Of a stretch of DNA of 64,000 bases, positions 41,328-50,423 are shown piece by piece (positions within the stretch are counted from its first letter, which is position 1; each line of letters begins with the position of its first letter). This stretch comes from Streptomyces sp. NRRL S-31 (GTDB lineage: Bacteria > Actinomycetota > Actinomycetes > Streptomycetales > Streptomycetaceae). Location: contig NZ_JOCB01000025.1 in the NCBI RefSeq assembly GCF_000718775.1, positions 1 through 64,000 on the forward strand, written 5' to 3'. Below the pieces are notes generated by a model that ran no database searches, was not told the origin of the DNA, and worked only from the letters and a program-made list of their open reading frames with translations. A program made the translations under genes and the position numbers.

Positions 41328-41740
41328 CCCGCCCCTTTCCCGCCACCCCGGGCGGCACCCTGGTCCTGGACAACGAAGGGCTCGCCAAAGCCGTCCTTCG
41401 CGACCGCACCGTCACCGGCTGGCTCGCCCTGGCTCGCGCCGACGATTTGCGGGTGACCACTTCCGCGGCCACCCTCGTGGAAGTGGTCCACCCCCGGATC
41501 AACCGCCCGGCCCTGGAGTGGACCCTCTCCCGCCTCGTCATCGAACCGGTCACCGAGCCCATCGCCCGCCACGCCGCCGCCCTCCTCGCCGACGCCGGCC
41601 TGCACGGCCACAAGTACGCCATCGACGCCATACTCGGCGCCACCGCCCTCGCTGCCACCGGTCCGACGACCGTTCTCACCTCGGACCCCGAGGATCTGAC
41701 CGCCCTGTGCGGCTCTCGCGTCACCGTCATCAAGGTCTGA
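41324..41740 (+). CDS. PIN-domain toxin, VapC-like ribonuclease
   Basis: 138 aa. The four acidic positions of a PIN nuclease are present: Asp in TLVLDNEGL (about residue 15), Glu in TLVEVVH (about 48), Asp in YAIDAILGATA (about 103) and Asp in LTSDPEDL (about 124). It would cleave RNA when released from the antitoxin. GTG start overlapping the antitoxin stop. Confidence 0.85.
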   Translation: MTRPFPATPGGTLVLDNEGLAKAVLRDRTVTGWLALARADDLRVTTSAATLVEVVHPRINRPALEWTLSRLVIEPVTEPIARHAAALLADAGLHGHKYAIDAILGATALAATGPTTVLTSDPEDLTALCGSRVTVIKV

Positions 41741-42099
41741 GCGTCGATTTCTCGCCTGCGGTACCGATCACCTTCGGCGTGCTCCTGGACGCATGGCGTT
41801 ACGGGTGCCTCACGGGCGACCTCGACATGGCGGGAGCCAACGCGTGCCGACGGTGACGTCCCGGCGACCGATCTTCGTCGGCCGACCGTCGCGTCCCGGG
41901 GTCCGGTGGGCGGGGAGTGGTCCGACACCTTGCCGTCCGGGAGGAGCTGTCGCATCCCTGTCAGTCACGCGGGGGTTCACCTGTGGACTGGGTCCCAGGA
42001 TTCGTGGGCGTAAGGGCCGGGGTGTCGCTCTCCCGGTGAGCCCGGCTTCGGACGAACTCCGTGAGCCGCGCGCCCCATGTTCAACGCCGGCCGGGCACC
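41741..42099. other. 359-bp region without a supported gene
   Basis: Several frames are open but none has a credible start or a recognisable product. It separates the toxin from the convergent SWIM gene. Possibly decayed sequence; nothing specific seen. Confidence 0.5.
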
Positions 42100-43767
42100 T
42101 CACAGCCCGTGTTCGTCCATCAGCCGCATCAGGTTCCGCTTGCGCTTCTGGGTGGCGCGGAGGGCGGTGGCGTACGTGGTGAAGTCGTCCGGCGTGTTCA
42201 GGTTGCGGTGGCATTCGCGCATGCTCAACAGGAGGCTGGTGAGCTGCTCGTAGACGTCGTTTCCTGTCTGGTGGAGGAGGGGCTCGATCAGGCGTCGGTA
42301 CACCGCGAGCGCGTCGGCGGGGCGGGTGGTGCGGGACTGATCGGCGAGGGTGAGCCACTGGCTGTCATGGGCGCCGAACTCCGTGGCCGCCTGCCAGGCC
42401 GCCGCGGTGTCCTTGTCGTCGAGCAGGGCGTCGACCAAGGGCCGGCTGTCGTCGTGTCCCTTCCGTTCGGCGGCGGTGCGCAGCAGTGACAGGGCGCCTT
42501 CGCGCTCGGTGGGCCAGGAATCGGTTAGGTGGGCGGCCGCGCGGAGCTGACGGTAGGTGAGCAGGGTGCGGCGGGCGGTGAAGTGGTCGCGGCGCAGGGT
42601 GACGGCGTCGGCGGTCCGGTCGGCCTGCGTGTAGCGGTCGCAGAGGTGGTCGACGAGGGCGGTGTCGACCTCGGCGAGGTTTTCGCTGTCCCTGATGCCG
42701 CGCTCGGCCCACTCCAGGGCCTCGTCAGGGCGGCCGGCGGTCTCCAGTTCGCGGGCGATGACCAGGTGGGTGTGGCCGTTGGGGGCGAGGTCTGCGGCGT
42801 GCACGGCGATCACCGTGTCGATGTCCCGCCCTGCCTTCGCCAAGCGCTGCATCAGGTGCTTCTCGGCCCAGCCCGTGCGGTTCGCCTCCCATGCCTCGAC
42901 CGCTCGCCGGCGCAGTGCGCTCATCCCCTGCGCCCCGAGCAGGTCCTCGTAGTCCAGCGGGTCGATGCCGGTCAGGTCGGCCGCGTCGTCGAGCGTGTGC
43001 GTGATCAGCCAGTGCGCAAGCTCCTCCGGATCGGGGCGCGCGGCACGACAGGCATCGCGATGGGCGTCGGCGAGGTCGCTGCCGATCCCCACGAGCCATC
43101 CGTCGGAGTCGTCGACGCTCTCCACCACCCCGGCCAGCAGCTCGATCGCCTCCCGCGCCAGCACCACCGCGTCGGCGACCCGGTCCGGGCCGGTCAGCGA
43201 CCTGATCACGGACACCGCCTGCCCGGCCTGCTCCGCGTAAGCGCGAGCGTCGGCGTACTCGACGTAGCCGTACCGGGCGAAAGGACCGGTGTCGAGCAGC
43301 TCATGGAGGTGGGACCGGATCGCCGCCAGGTCTCCACGGGCACCCGCCGCGCGCGACTCCAGACGACGGCGCACGTTCCGGTCCACGGCGATCTCGTCCC
43401 GTACGAGAGCGAGTAGTTCACCTGCGGAGAGGCTGGACAGCCAGGCGTCCAGGTCCTTCTTCCGCTCCCTGGCCGTTTTCCTGAGGTGCGGCAGATCGTC
43501 CTGCCGGGCGATGACCGCGAGGCCGAGGGCCACCAAGTGCTTGCAGAAGTTGCCCTCCTGGCCGTACGGGCAGTCGCATTCCCCCGCCGGCCCCGCACGT
43601 CCACCGAGCACCAGTTCCACCGTGTAGCGCTCCGTGCCACGCACCGAGGCCCTGATCCGGTCCTCGCCGACCTCGATCCCGGACACCGCGGCCAGATAGC
43701 CGACTCCGCGCTCGAACGAGCGGGCCCCGGCCAGCGTCTTCAGCTTCGCCTCGGTGAGACCGTCCAC
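42100..43767 (-). CDS. SWIM zinc finger protein
   Basis: 555 aa. Residues about 1-70 carry the SWIM domain with the ligand set CDC-x8-CKH (ECDCPYGQEGNFCKHL). The rest is alpha-helical with repeated Ala/Leu/Asp-rich helices resembling TPRs. SWIM domains bind DNA or proteins, and many bacterial ones accompany SWI2/SNF2 helicases, but none is adjacent here. The GTG at 43767 has GGAG four bases upstream. The continued open frame beyond 43767 is a shadow of the secreted-protein gene. Confidence 0.85.
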   Translation of the reverse strand: MDGLTEAKLKTLAGARSFERGVGYLAAVSGIEVGEDRIRASVRGTERYTVELVLGGRAGPAGECDCPYGQEGNFCKHLVALGLAVIARQDDLPHLRKTARERKKDLDAWLSSLSAGELLALVRDEIAVDRNVRRRLESRAAGARGDLAAIRSHLHELLDTGPFARYGYVEYADARAYAEQAGQAVSVIRSLTGPDRVADAVVLAREAIELLAGVVESVDDSDGWLVGIGSDLADAHRDACRAARPDPEELAHWLITHTLDDAADLTGIDPLDYEDLLGAQGMSALRRRAVEAWEANRTGWAEKHLMQRLAKAGRDIDTVIAVHAADLAPNGHTHLVIARELETAGRPDEALEWAERGIRDSENLAEVDTALVDHLCDRYTQADRTADAVTLRRDHFTARRTLLTYRQLRAAAHLTDSWPTEREGALSLLRTAAERKGHDDSRPLVDALLDDKDTAAAWQAATEFGAHDSQWLTLADQSRTTRPADALAVYRRLIEPLLHQTGNDVYEQLTSLLLSMRECHRNLNTPDDFTTYATALRATQKRKRNLMRLMDEHGL

Positions 43768-43900
43768 GATTCTCCGTAGTCCAAGTGGGCCGAGTGAATG
43801 ATGCGACCCGGGCTTCGTGCGGCGGCCCACACCGTAGCGGCTGCCCGTCGGGCGGGGCGAGCGGGCGGTGCGCCTACGGGGCTTCTTCAGGGCATGGCGT

Positions 43901-43935
43901 CGAACGGGAGCGGACCATGTGCTCGCTCCCGTTCG
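43901..43935 (-). terminator. Terminator after the secreted-protein gene
   Basis: CGAACGGGAGCG (43901-43912) and CGCTCCCGTTCG (43924-43935) make a perfect 12-bp stem with an 11-base loop, 5 bp past the stop codon of the minus-strand gene at 43941. Confidence 0.85.
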
Positions 43936-43940
43936 GTCCG

Positions 43941-45287
43941 TCAGGCCGACGGGTTGACGACCACCTTCGCCGTGTTGTTCCTGGTGTTCGGGTCGAAGGG
44001 GAACGTGGTGCCGTAGTCGGGGCGGGCCGTGATGGTGCCCGCGGCGTCGGGGACCACGCGGTCGATGCGGAGCTGGAAGGGGAAGGATGCCTTCAGGTCC
44101 GGCTTGGCCCAGGTGGGCAGGGTGCAGGCGTAGTGGCCGATGGCCGGGTCGTCGCCGGACTTCCAGGCCGTACGGCAGGTGTCGGGCACCGACGTGGCGG
44201 TGGTGCCCTCGGGGAGGTAGAAGTCGATCACGGCGGCCGGGTCGCCGGAGCTGACGTTGCCGACCCAGGCGGGGCCGCGGTTGGTGAAGTCGAAGGCGGC
44301 GGTGACGGTGTCGCCGGCCTTGCCGGTCACCTCGGTGCCGTGGACGGCGAAGTCGGCGGTGTTGCGGACGTCGACGCGCCAGGAGCGGCCGTTGTCGGAG
44401 CCGTTGAGGTCGGTGGCGTCGCCGGCGGGCTGGACCTCGTAGTCGAACCGCTCGTACAGCGCGTGTTCGGTGGCGGTGAGCCGCAGCGGCTCCGGCAGCT
44501 CCACGGTGGCGCCGGGTGCGACATCGGTGTCGAAGGAGCAGGTCACGTAGGTCATGGGGGTGTACTCGCCGCCGTCCTCCGGCCCGGTGTAGGTGCACTG
44601 CGGGTAGCGGGTGGCGATGTCCAGGCCGTACGTCGCCCACATCTTCACGCTGAAGCCGTGGGCGGTCTCGTTGCCGGTGTTGGTGATGGAGAACGGCACG
44701 GTGAGGCTGGTGCCGGGCGCGACGTCGTCGATGTCCTGCGGGGTGCTGATGCCGAGGTCCGGGCCGGAGCCGACGGTGACGAAGGTCTCCGTGCCCTCCG
44801 GGGCGACGAGCGTGCCGTCGGGGCCGCCGGTGGCCTCGGCGGAGTACTCGATCGCGCCCTGCGCGCCGGCCGTGGCGCCGGCGGCGGCCCGTATTCGCAG
44901 CTGCACCTGTGCGCTGTAGCGGGTCGGTACGTCGCCGGTGTCGCAGACGGCGACGGTGCCGGCATCGTTCGGCGCGCAGTTGTCGGGCCAGGCCACCTCG
45001 GCGACGCCCGCGAGCCCGGAGGTGTCGACGGTCAGCCGTCCGCCGGTCACGGTGAAGTTGTCGTTGTCGTGGTACAGGCCGAGCGCCAGCGAGCGGTACT
45101 GCGCGGCGCCACCTTCCGCGGCGGTGGTGACCGCCTGCTCGTACGGTGCCTGGATCCACAGCTGATCCGTCTGTGTCTCGCCGTCGGCGAAGGCGACCCC
45201 GCTGCCGAGGCCGGCGGCGAACAACGCCCCCGCGGCGCCGGCGCACGCCCCGCGGCGCACCACGCGCCCGATGGAGACAGAACTCAT
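43941..45287 (-). CDS. Secreted beta-sandwich repeat protein
   Basis: 448 aa. A Sec signal peptide (about 1-34, basic then AGAAGALFAAGLGSGVAFA) is followed by what look like three Ig-like/DUF11-type beta-sandwich modules, each with a variant of the motif APGTSLTVPFSITNTGN / AGDTVTAAFDFTNRG. Pairs of Cys suggest disulfides. No sortase signal or catalytic motif is seen, so it is probably released or loosely wall-bound. ATG at 45287 with GGGGGA upstream. It is divergent from the methylase gene (152 bp). Confidence 0.75.
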   Translation of the reverse strand: MSSVSIGRVVRRGACAGAAGALFAAGLGSGVAFADGETQTDQLWIQAPYEQAVTTAAEGGAAQYRSLALGLYHDNDNFTVTGGRLTVDTSGLAGVAEVAWPDNCAPNDAGTVAVCDTGDVPTRYSAQVQLRIRAAAGATAGAQGAIEYSAEATGGPDGTLVAPEGTETFVTVGSGPDLGISTPQDIDDVAPGTSLTVPFSITNTGNETAHGFSVKMWATYGLDIATRYPQCTYTGPEDGGEYTPMTYVTCSFDTDVAPGATVELPEPLRLTATEHALYERFDYEVQPAGDATDLNGSDNGRSWRVDVRNTADFAVHGTEVTGKAGDTVTAAFDFTNRGPAWVGNVSSGDPAAVIDFYLPEGTTATSVPDTCRTAWKSGDDPAIGHYACTLPTWAKPDLKASFPFQLRIDRVVPDAAGTITARPDYGTTFPFDPNTRNNTAKVVVNPSA

Positions 45288-45439
45288 GACATCCCCCAGG
45301 TGGGACAGGAAAGGACCCCGGTACATGATCAATACCGGGCGCCAGTTGGACGGTCCGCCGGGACGGATGGTTGTAGGGGGAGGCGAGGGGTGTCCGGGGC
45401 GTTTCCGGGGCGGTTCGGAGGCCGGGATAGGGTCCGCGT

Positions 45440-47113
45440 GTGACACCGCCGACGCCCCCGACGCCGCCGACACCGGGTGCGCCCCCCGCCGCCGAGATCC
45501 CCGCGGAGTCCGTCAAGCACGGTGAGGTGTTCACGCGGCGCTGGGTCGTCGACATGATCCTGGACCTCGTCGGCTACACCCCGGACCGCGATCTCTCCGC
45601 GCTCACCATCACGGATCCGGCGTGTGGCGGCGGGGCCTTCCTGGTCGCCGTCGTCGAGCGGCTGAGCCGGTCCTGCCGTGCGTTCGGCCGCGCGCTTCCG
45701 CCGGCGGGCGTCCAGTCGTTCGACCTGCTCGGGCACAACGTGGAGATCAGCCGGGGCAAGGTCGAGGAGACGCTCGTACGGGAGGGGTGGGAGCGGGCGG
45801 CGGCACGGGAGCTGGCGGCCGACTGGGTGCGGCAGGGGGACTACCTGCTGCAAGAGCGGCACGCCCCCGCGGACTTCGTCGTGGGCAATCCGCCGTACCT
45901 CCGCATCGAGGACGTTCCCGCGCCGCGCATGGAGTCGTACCGGCGGCGGAACCGGACCATGACCGGGCGGTCGGACATCTACGTCGGCTTCTACGAGCAG
46001 GCGCTGAGAGCGTTGAAGCCCGGGGGGAAGCTGGGGTTCATCTGTCCCGACCGGTGGATGCGCAACCAGTACGGGCGCGAGCTGCGGAGGCTGATCTCGG
46101 AGCGCTACGCGGTCGACGCCCTGATCGTGATGCATGACGTCGACGCCTTCGAGGACAAGGTGTCGGCCTACCCGGCCATCACGGTCGTCCGCAACGGTCC
46201 GCAGCGGGCCGCCGCCGTCGTGGACGCGGCGAGGGAACTGCGGCAGCGCCATGCCGGGGAGCTGGTGTCGTGGACGCGGGACGCCGGGAGCGTGAGCCGG
46301 GAGCACCTGGCGTTCCGCGCCGCGCGCCTGCCGCACTGGTTCGAGGGTACGCAGTCCTGGCCCACCGGCAGCCCCGACCGCCTCGCCCTGCTGGAGGAGC
46401 TGGGCGACCGGTTCCCGACGCTGGAGGAGACCGGTGTCAGGGTCGGGATCGGGGTCGCCACGGGGGCGGACTCGGTCTTCGTGACCACCGACGACGACCT
46501 GGTGGAGGCGGACCGGCTGCTTCCGCTGTCCTTGGTCAAGGACGCCCGGACCGGCGAGTTCGCGTGGACGGGGCACTACCTGGTCAACCCGTGGACCGAG
46601 GACGGGGATCTCGTCGACGTCGAGGAGTACCCGCGCCTCGCCGCGTATCTGGAGGCCCACCGGGCGGTCCTGGAAGGCCGGCATGTGGCCCGGAGGAACC
46701 CGCGGCGCTGGTACCGCACCATCGACAAGGTCGACGCCCGGCTGGCGGACCGGCCGAAGCTGCTGTTCCCGGACATGAGGCTCGAGATCCACCCCACGCT
46801 GGAGCGCGGCGGGCACTATCCGCACCACAATCTCTACTACATGGTCTCCGGGGAGTGGGACCTCGAGGTGCTCGGCGGGATTCTCCTCTCGCGCCTGGCC
46901 CAGATGTTCGTCGAGGCGTACGCGGTGCGGATGCGGGGTGGGACGCTCCGGTTCCAGGCGCAGTACCTGAGGAGGATTCGGGTCCCGCGTCCGGACGCGT
47001 TGCGTCCCGAAGCGAAAGCGGCCCTGGCGGATGCCTTCCGGCGGCGCGATGTCGAGGGGGCCACCCGGGCGGCGCTCCGCGCCTACGGCGTCCGGCGGCT
47101 TCCGGACCGCTGA
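45440..47113 (+). CDS. Orphan N6-adenine DNA methyltransferase (Eco57I-like)
   Basis: 557 aa. A Pro/Thr-rich N-terminus precedes SAM-binding motif I DPACGGGAFL (about residue 58) and catalytic motif IV NPPY (about 150-153), the gamma-class N6-adenine MTase order. The C-terminal half (about 300-540) resembles the target-recognition part of type IIG/Eco57I enzymes (TaqI-like C domain). There is no N-terminal nuclease PD-(D/E)xK and no adjacent restriction gene, so it is an orphan or the remnant of an R-M system. GTG start. Confidence 0.87.
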   Translation: MTPPTPPTPPTPGAPPAAEIPAESVKHGEVFTRRWVVDMILDLVGYTPDRDLSALTITDPACGGGAFLVAVVERLSRSCRAFGRALPPAGVQSFDLLGHNVEISRGKVEETLVREGWERAAARELAADWVRQGDYLLQERHAPADFVVGNPPYLRIEDVPAPRMESYRRRNRTMTGRSDIYVGFYEQALRALKPGGKLGFICPDRWMRNQYGRELRRLISERYAVDALIVMHDVDAFEDKVSAYPAITVVRNGPQRAAAVVDAARELRQRHAGELVSWTRDAGSVSREHLAFRAARLPHWFEGTQSWPTGSPDRLALLEELGDRFPTLEETGVRVGIGVATGADSVFVTTDDDLVEADRLLPLSLVKDARTGEFAWTGHYLVNPWTEDGDLVDVEEYPRLAAYLEAHRAVLEGRHVARRNPRRWYRTIDKVDARLADRPKLLFPDMRLEIHPTLERGGHYPHHNLYYMVSGEWDLEVLGGILLSRLAQMFVEAYAVRMRGGTLRFQAQYLRRIRVPRPDALRPEAKAALADAFRRRDVEGATRAALRAYGVRRLPDR

Positions 47114-47499
47114 GACGACGCCGGTCGCGGCCAGGGGGTGGCGGACCTGAGACCCGAACCCCGGCCCGCAGCCCCCTGCCCCCGGCCCCCGGCCCCGGAG
47201 GTTCTTCGCCTCACCGGCGGGGAGCGGTTCGGCATCGGCCGCGAGTCGGCGGGCGGTGGGAGGTGGGCGGTAAGCCGTAGGCGGCGGGCCCTGGGCGGTG
47301 AGCCGTGGGCCGTGAATGGGTCAGAGGGTGCCGCGGTCGCGGTCCGCGGCGGCCGAGCGGGCCGGCTTCCCGGTCGGCCGGTCCGCTCGCTCCGGCCCGT
47401 TCGTTCGCTCCCGCCGGTCCGCTCTCTCCGGCCGGTCCGTTCGTCCCGGTTCCGCCCCCGGGTCCGGCTGACCTTTCCTGCCCGCCGTACGCATGCGGC
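47114..47499. other. Spacer with simple GC-rich repeats after the methylase
   Basis: No gene is supported. 47355-47460 contains imperfect repeats of TCCG(G/C)CCGGTCCG-CTC(G/T)CTC. This is the place where a partner restriction gene would be expected; none is found. Confidence 0.5.
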
Positions 47500-48329
47500 C
47501 GTACCTGGTCTCCCGGGTCACCCCACAGCCCCAGGTCGGACAGCGTCACCGGCATCGTCGGCGTGATGGGCGGCCTGGGCGAAGACCGAGCCGCTGGCGG
47601 TGCCGAGGCCCGCCGCCGTCAGCAGCAGCAGCAGGCAGATCGTGGCCGTGGAGCCGCCGAAGCCGATCGCATAGAGGGCGGACAGTTCCCAGGTCACCCG
47701 GAGGCGCGCGGCCTGGGGAGGCGAGTGAACAGCGGGGTGTCCGGGACCGGGCGGCCGGGGCGGTCGTTGATCAGGAACGCGGCCAGCACGGCGTACGCGG
47801 CGAGGGCGATCGCGATGACCAGGAACGGCAGGTTCTCGCCCCGGTGGTACATGCGCGGGGTGAAGTAGCCGGAGAGGGCCACTCCGCCCATGCCCATGGC
47901 GAAGATGCCGAGCGCCGCGCCCCGGTGGGAGGGCGGGAACCAGGAGTTGACCAGGGGCACGCCGATCGCGAGCGTCGTGCCGCCGAGCCCCAGGAAGAGG
48001 CCCACCAGCAGCAGGACCGGGTACGACGCCTTCGCCGGGATCAGCAGCAGTACGGGGATGAGCGTCAGCGCGCTGGTCGGCGGGAACATCAGACGGGCGC
48101 CGTAGCGGTCGGTCAGCGCGCCGACCGGCACCCGGCCGAGCAAGCCGACCAGCACCGGGACCGCGACCAGGAGCGACTGGGCCGAGGCGCCCATGTGCAG
48201 CCGGTCGTCGAAGTCGGCCGCGAGCGGGGCGATCAGGTTCCACGCCCAGAAGGTGAGGGCGAAACCGGCGGTGGCCACCAGCAGGTTGCGGCAGGCTGCC
48301 GCGGGCGGTCTGTCACCGGGCCCGGTCAT
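47500..48329 (-). pseudogene. NarK-type (NNP) MFS transporter pseudogene with internal deletion and inverted 3' fragment
   Basis: The minus strand from 48329 encodes a good N-terminal half of an MFS transporter (TM1-6, GRVPVGALTDRYGAR motif A). A frameshift near 47715 ends that frame at 47694. In another frame, the TM7 start (WELSALYAIGFGG) is joined directly to a later part (LLTAAGLGTASGSVF), so about 80 residues are missing. The next expected NNP segment, SVTGIVGVMGGLG, is found on the plus strand at about 47541-47580, preceded in a shifted frame by RVTPQPQVG. So the 3' part has been inverted. Confidence 0.65.
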
Positions 48330-48472
48330 CGGCATACTCCCAGGGGGTCGGTCCCGGCTGTCCCTCCCCCTCGCGACGACTCCGATGATCGGGTCTCGGC
48401 CCGCCGCCCGCATCCGGAGCCGCCCGCATCCGGAGCGGCCCGCGTCCGGCGCCTCCCGCCGACCGGCCCGGT

Positions 48473-48868
48473 TCAGTCGCCGCCCGGCGGTGTCCAGGCG
48501 GCGACGAGGTCCAGCAGGCCGGGGAAGCGGTCGTTCAGGTCGGCGACCCGGACGTGGCTGCGGCGCTCCAGGCCGTACTGGCGCTGCCGGGTGACACCCG
48601 CCTCGCGCAGCGCCCGGAAGTGGTGGGTCAGCGAGGACTTGGGGCGGTCCAGGCCGAACCAGCCACAGGTGTGGTCGAACTCCTCCGACTCCAGGAGCAG
48701 TTTGCGCACGATCCGCAGCCGGAGCGGGTCGCTGAGCGCGCCCAGCACCGTCTCCAGGCGCAGGTCGGCGGCGGCCGGTTCGGGCAGCGGGTCGGGCAGG
48801 CCGGGGGGTTCCGGCAGTGCCTCGGTCTCCGTGACCGACTGAACGTCCGTGGTCCTTCGCCCGGTCAA
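48473..48868 (-). CDS. ArsR-type winged-helix transcriptional regulator
   Basis: 131 aa. After a 45-residue Pro/Glu/Thr-rich N-terminus comes a winged HTH (about residues 50-125): GALSDPLRLRIV, then the recognition helix region RPKSSLTHHFRALREAG and a wing with RRSHVRV. One Cys (HTCGW) is in the HTH, so metal or redox sensing cannot be excluded. TTG 48868 is preferred as start because GGAAGGGAG lies six bases upstream, which also leaves the operators at 48895-48960 in the promoter. It is divergent from the MFS gene it presumably represses. Confidence 0.82.
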   Translation of the reverse strand: MTGRRTTDVQSVTETEALPEPPGLPDPLPEPAAADLRLETVLGALSDPLRLRIVRKLLLESEEFDHTCGWFGLDRPKSSLTHHFRALREAGVTRQRQYGLERRSHVRVADLNDRFPGLLDLVAAWTPPGGD

Positions 48869-48894
48869 CTGGGGCTCCCTTCCGGCGATTTGCT

Positions 48895-48912
48895 GTACGA
48901 GTGCGATCGTAC
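48895..48912. promoter_or_regulatory. Operator copy 1: GTACGA-N6-TCGTAC
   Basis: Perfect 6-bp inverted arms around six bases, 27 bp upstream of the regulator start. An identical arm set recurs 48 bp away (copy 2). Two matching palindromes in a divergent regulator/transporter spacer are strong candidates for the ArsR-type protein's binding sites. Confidence 0.75.
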
Positions 48913-48942
48913 TGCATGCTAGGTTCGACTCCACACGTACAA

Positions 48943-48960
48943 GTACGAGTTGAGTCGTAC
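48943..48960. promoter_or_regulatory. Operator copy 2: GTACGA-N6-TCGTAC
   Basis: Same arms as copy 1 with a different centre (GTTGAG instead of GTGCGA). It ends 24 bp before the MFS ATG, so bound regulator would block that promoter or its leader. Confidence 0.75.
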
Positions 48961-48984
48961 TGTCGCTTCGGGGAGGACTGGGCC

Positions 48985-50274
48985 ATGACGGAGACCACGA
49001 GCGGTGCGCGCGGCACCTACCGCGCCTGCCGCACCTACGGCGGTGACGTGCCCGTCCGGTGGGTCTGGCTCGCCGCCTGGCCCGTGACGGCGGTGTTCGT
49101 GCTGTCCAACGCGGCCACCCCGCTCTACGTGCTGTGGCAGCGCGAGATGGGGTTCAGCGGGGGCACCCTGACCGTGGTCTTCGCCTGTTACATCGCGGGG
49201 CTGCTCGGCTCCCTGCTGGTGTCCGGGGTCGTCTCCGACCGGATCGGCCGCAAGCCCGTGCTGCTGCCCGCGCTGGGACTCGCCCTCCTGGCCTGCCTGG
49301 TCTTCGCGACCGCGGGCGGGGTGGCCGCGCTGATCACCGCCCAGCTGTGCACCGGGATCGCGGTCGGCGCCGTGGTCTCGGCGGGCATGGCCGCGGTGAC
49401 GGACGTGGCGGGACCCGCCCGGCGCCGGCTCGCCGCGCTGCTCGCCTCCTGCGCGATGGTGTTCGGCGCGGGGCTGGGGCCCCTGCTGGCCGGTGTGCTG
49501 TCCGAGACGGCGCCCGGGCCGACGGTGACCGTGTTCGCGGTGGAGGCGGTGCTGCTGGTCACTGCCGTCGCGGTGGTGGTCCGGATGCCGGTACGGCGCC
49601 CTGCCGGGACCGGCACGGACATCGGTGCCGGTCCCGGTACCGGTATCCGTCTTCGTCCCCGGGCCTGGATACGGGTGCCGGGTGTGCCGCGCGGGGCCGG
49701 CCGGCAGCTCGGTCTCGGCCTCGCCGTGTTCGCCCCTGGCATCACCGCGACCTCGTTCGTGCTGTCGCTCGGACCTTCGCTGCTGGCGGGTCTGTTGGGG
49801 ACGGGCAGCCGGATCGTGTCCGGGGCGCTGGCCTTCGGGATGTTCCTGAGCGCCACGGGCGTGCAGTTCGCGGTACGGCGGCTGCCCCGCCGCACGGTGC
49901 TGGTCACCGGCGCCGTCGCCACCGCACTCGGCATGCTCGCGCTCGTCACCGCGGTGCGCACCGGATCGGTGGCGGCCCTCGTCGCGGCGGCACCGCTGGC
50001 CGGGGCCGGGCAGGGGCTCGGTCAGCTCGGCGGGCTGTCGCTGCTGAACTCGACCGTGCCGGTGGAGGGGCTGGCCGAGGCCAACGCGGCTCTGAACGTG
50101 GGGGGTTACCTGCCCGCCGGGGTGTTGCCTGTCCTCGTCGGCTACGGGAGCGACGCGGTGGGGCTGACGGCGGCGGCGACGGCCTTCGGAACGGCGTTGG
50201 CCGTGGTGGCCGTGGTGGGGGGTGGGCTGGTGCCCCTGCTGGGGCGGCGGGGCTCGGTGGAGCCTGCCGGGTGA
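48985..50274 (+). CDS. MFS transporter, probable drug/metabolite exporter
   Basis: 429 aa with 12 predicted transmembrane helices. Motif A appears between TM2 and TM3 as GVVSDRIGRKPVLLP, and the TM5 region has AGLGPLLAGVLSE, a motif C-like antiporter signature. A basic cytoplasmic loop (about residues 195-225) separates the two halves. GGGAGG nine bases before the ATG at 48985. Controlled, presumably, by the divergent ArsR-type regulator. Confidence 0.88.
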   Translation: MTETTSGARGTYRACRTYGGDVPVRWVWLAAWPVTAVFVLSNAATPLYVLWQREMGFSGGTLTVVFACYIAGLLGSLLVSGVVSDRIGRKPVLLPALGLALLACLVFATAGGVAALITAQLCTGIAVGAVVSAGMAAVTDVAGPARRRLAALLASCAMVFGAGLGPLLAGVLSETAPGPTVTVFAVEAVLLVTAVAVVVRMPVRRPAGTGTDIGAGPGTGIRLRPRAWIRVPGVPRGAGRQLGLGLAVFAPGITATSFVLSLGPSLLAGLLGTGSRIVSGALAFGMFLSATGVQFAVRRLPRRTVLVTGAVATALGMLALVTAVRTGSVAALVAAAPLAGAGQGLGQLGGLSLLNSTVPVEGLAEANAALNVGGYLPAGVLPVLVGYGSDAVGLTAAATAFGTALAVVAVVGGGLVPLLGRRGSVEPAG

Positions 50275-50389
50275 CGTACGAATATCCGGCCGAGTGACGT
50301 ACGAATGCCCGGCCGGGTGAACGTGCGGATGTCCGGTCGGGTGACGGTACGGGTGTCCGGTCGGGTGGTGACGGTACGCGTGCCTGCCG
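50271..50389. repeat. Degenerate 23-28 bp tandem repeat after the MFS gene
   Basis: About five units of the form GTGACGGTACG(A/G)(A/G)TG(T/C)CCGG(C/T)CGG. It begins at the MFS stop and ends 34 bp before the ku stop. Convergent genes flank it, so it may influence termination, but no clean hairpin is seen. Confidence 0.65.
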
Positions 50390-50423
50390 AGCGGCCGGCG
50401 CCAGGGTGGCGGGTGGCGGCACC

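Noticed and set aside
39915..41740. Integrated mobile element at tRNA-Arg
   Set aside because: No integrase, transposase or duplicated tRNA end was found; only a few accessory genes.
41741..42182. Possible small gene after the PIN toxin
   Set aside because: No start signal, no similarity recognised and Arg/Pro/Gly-rich composition.
42100..45555. 1151-codon frame joining the SWIM gene to the secreted-protein region
   Set aside because: Only the part below 43767 is coding; the rest is the Arg-rich out-of-frame reading of the secreted protein.
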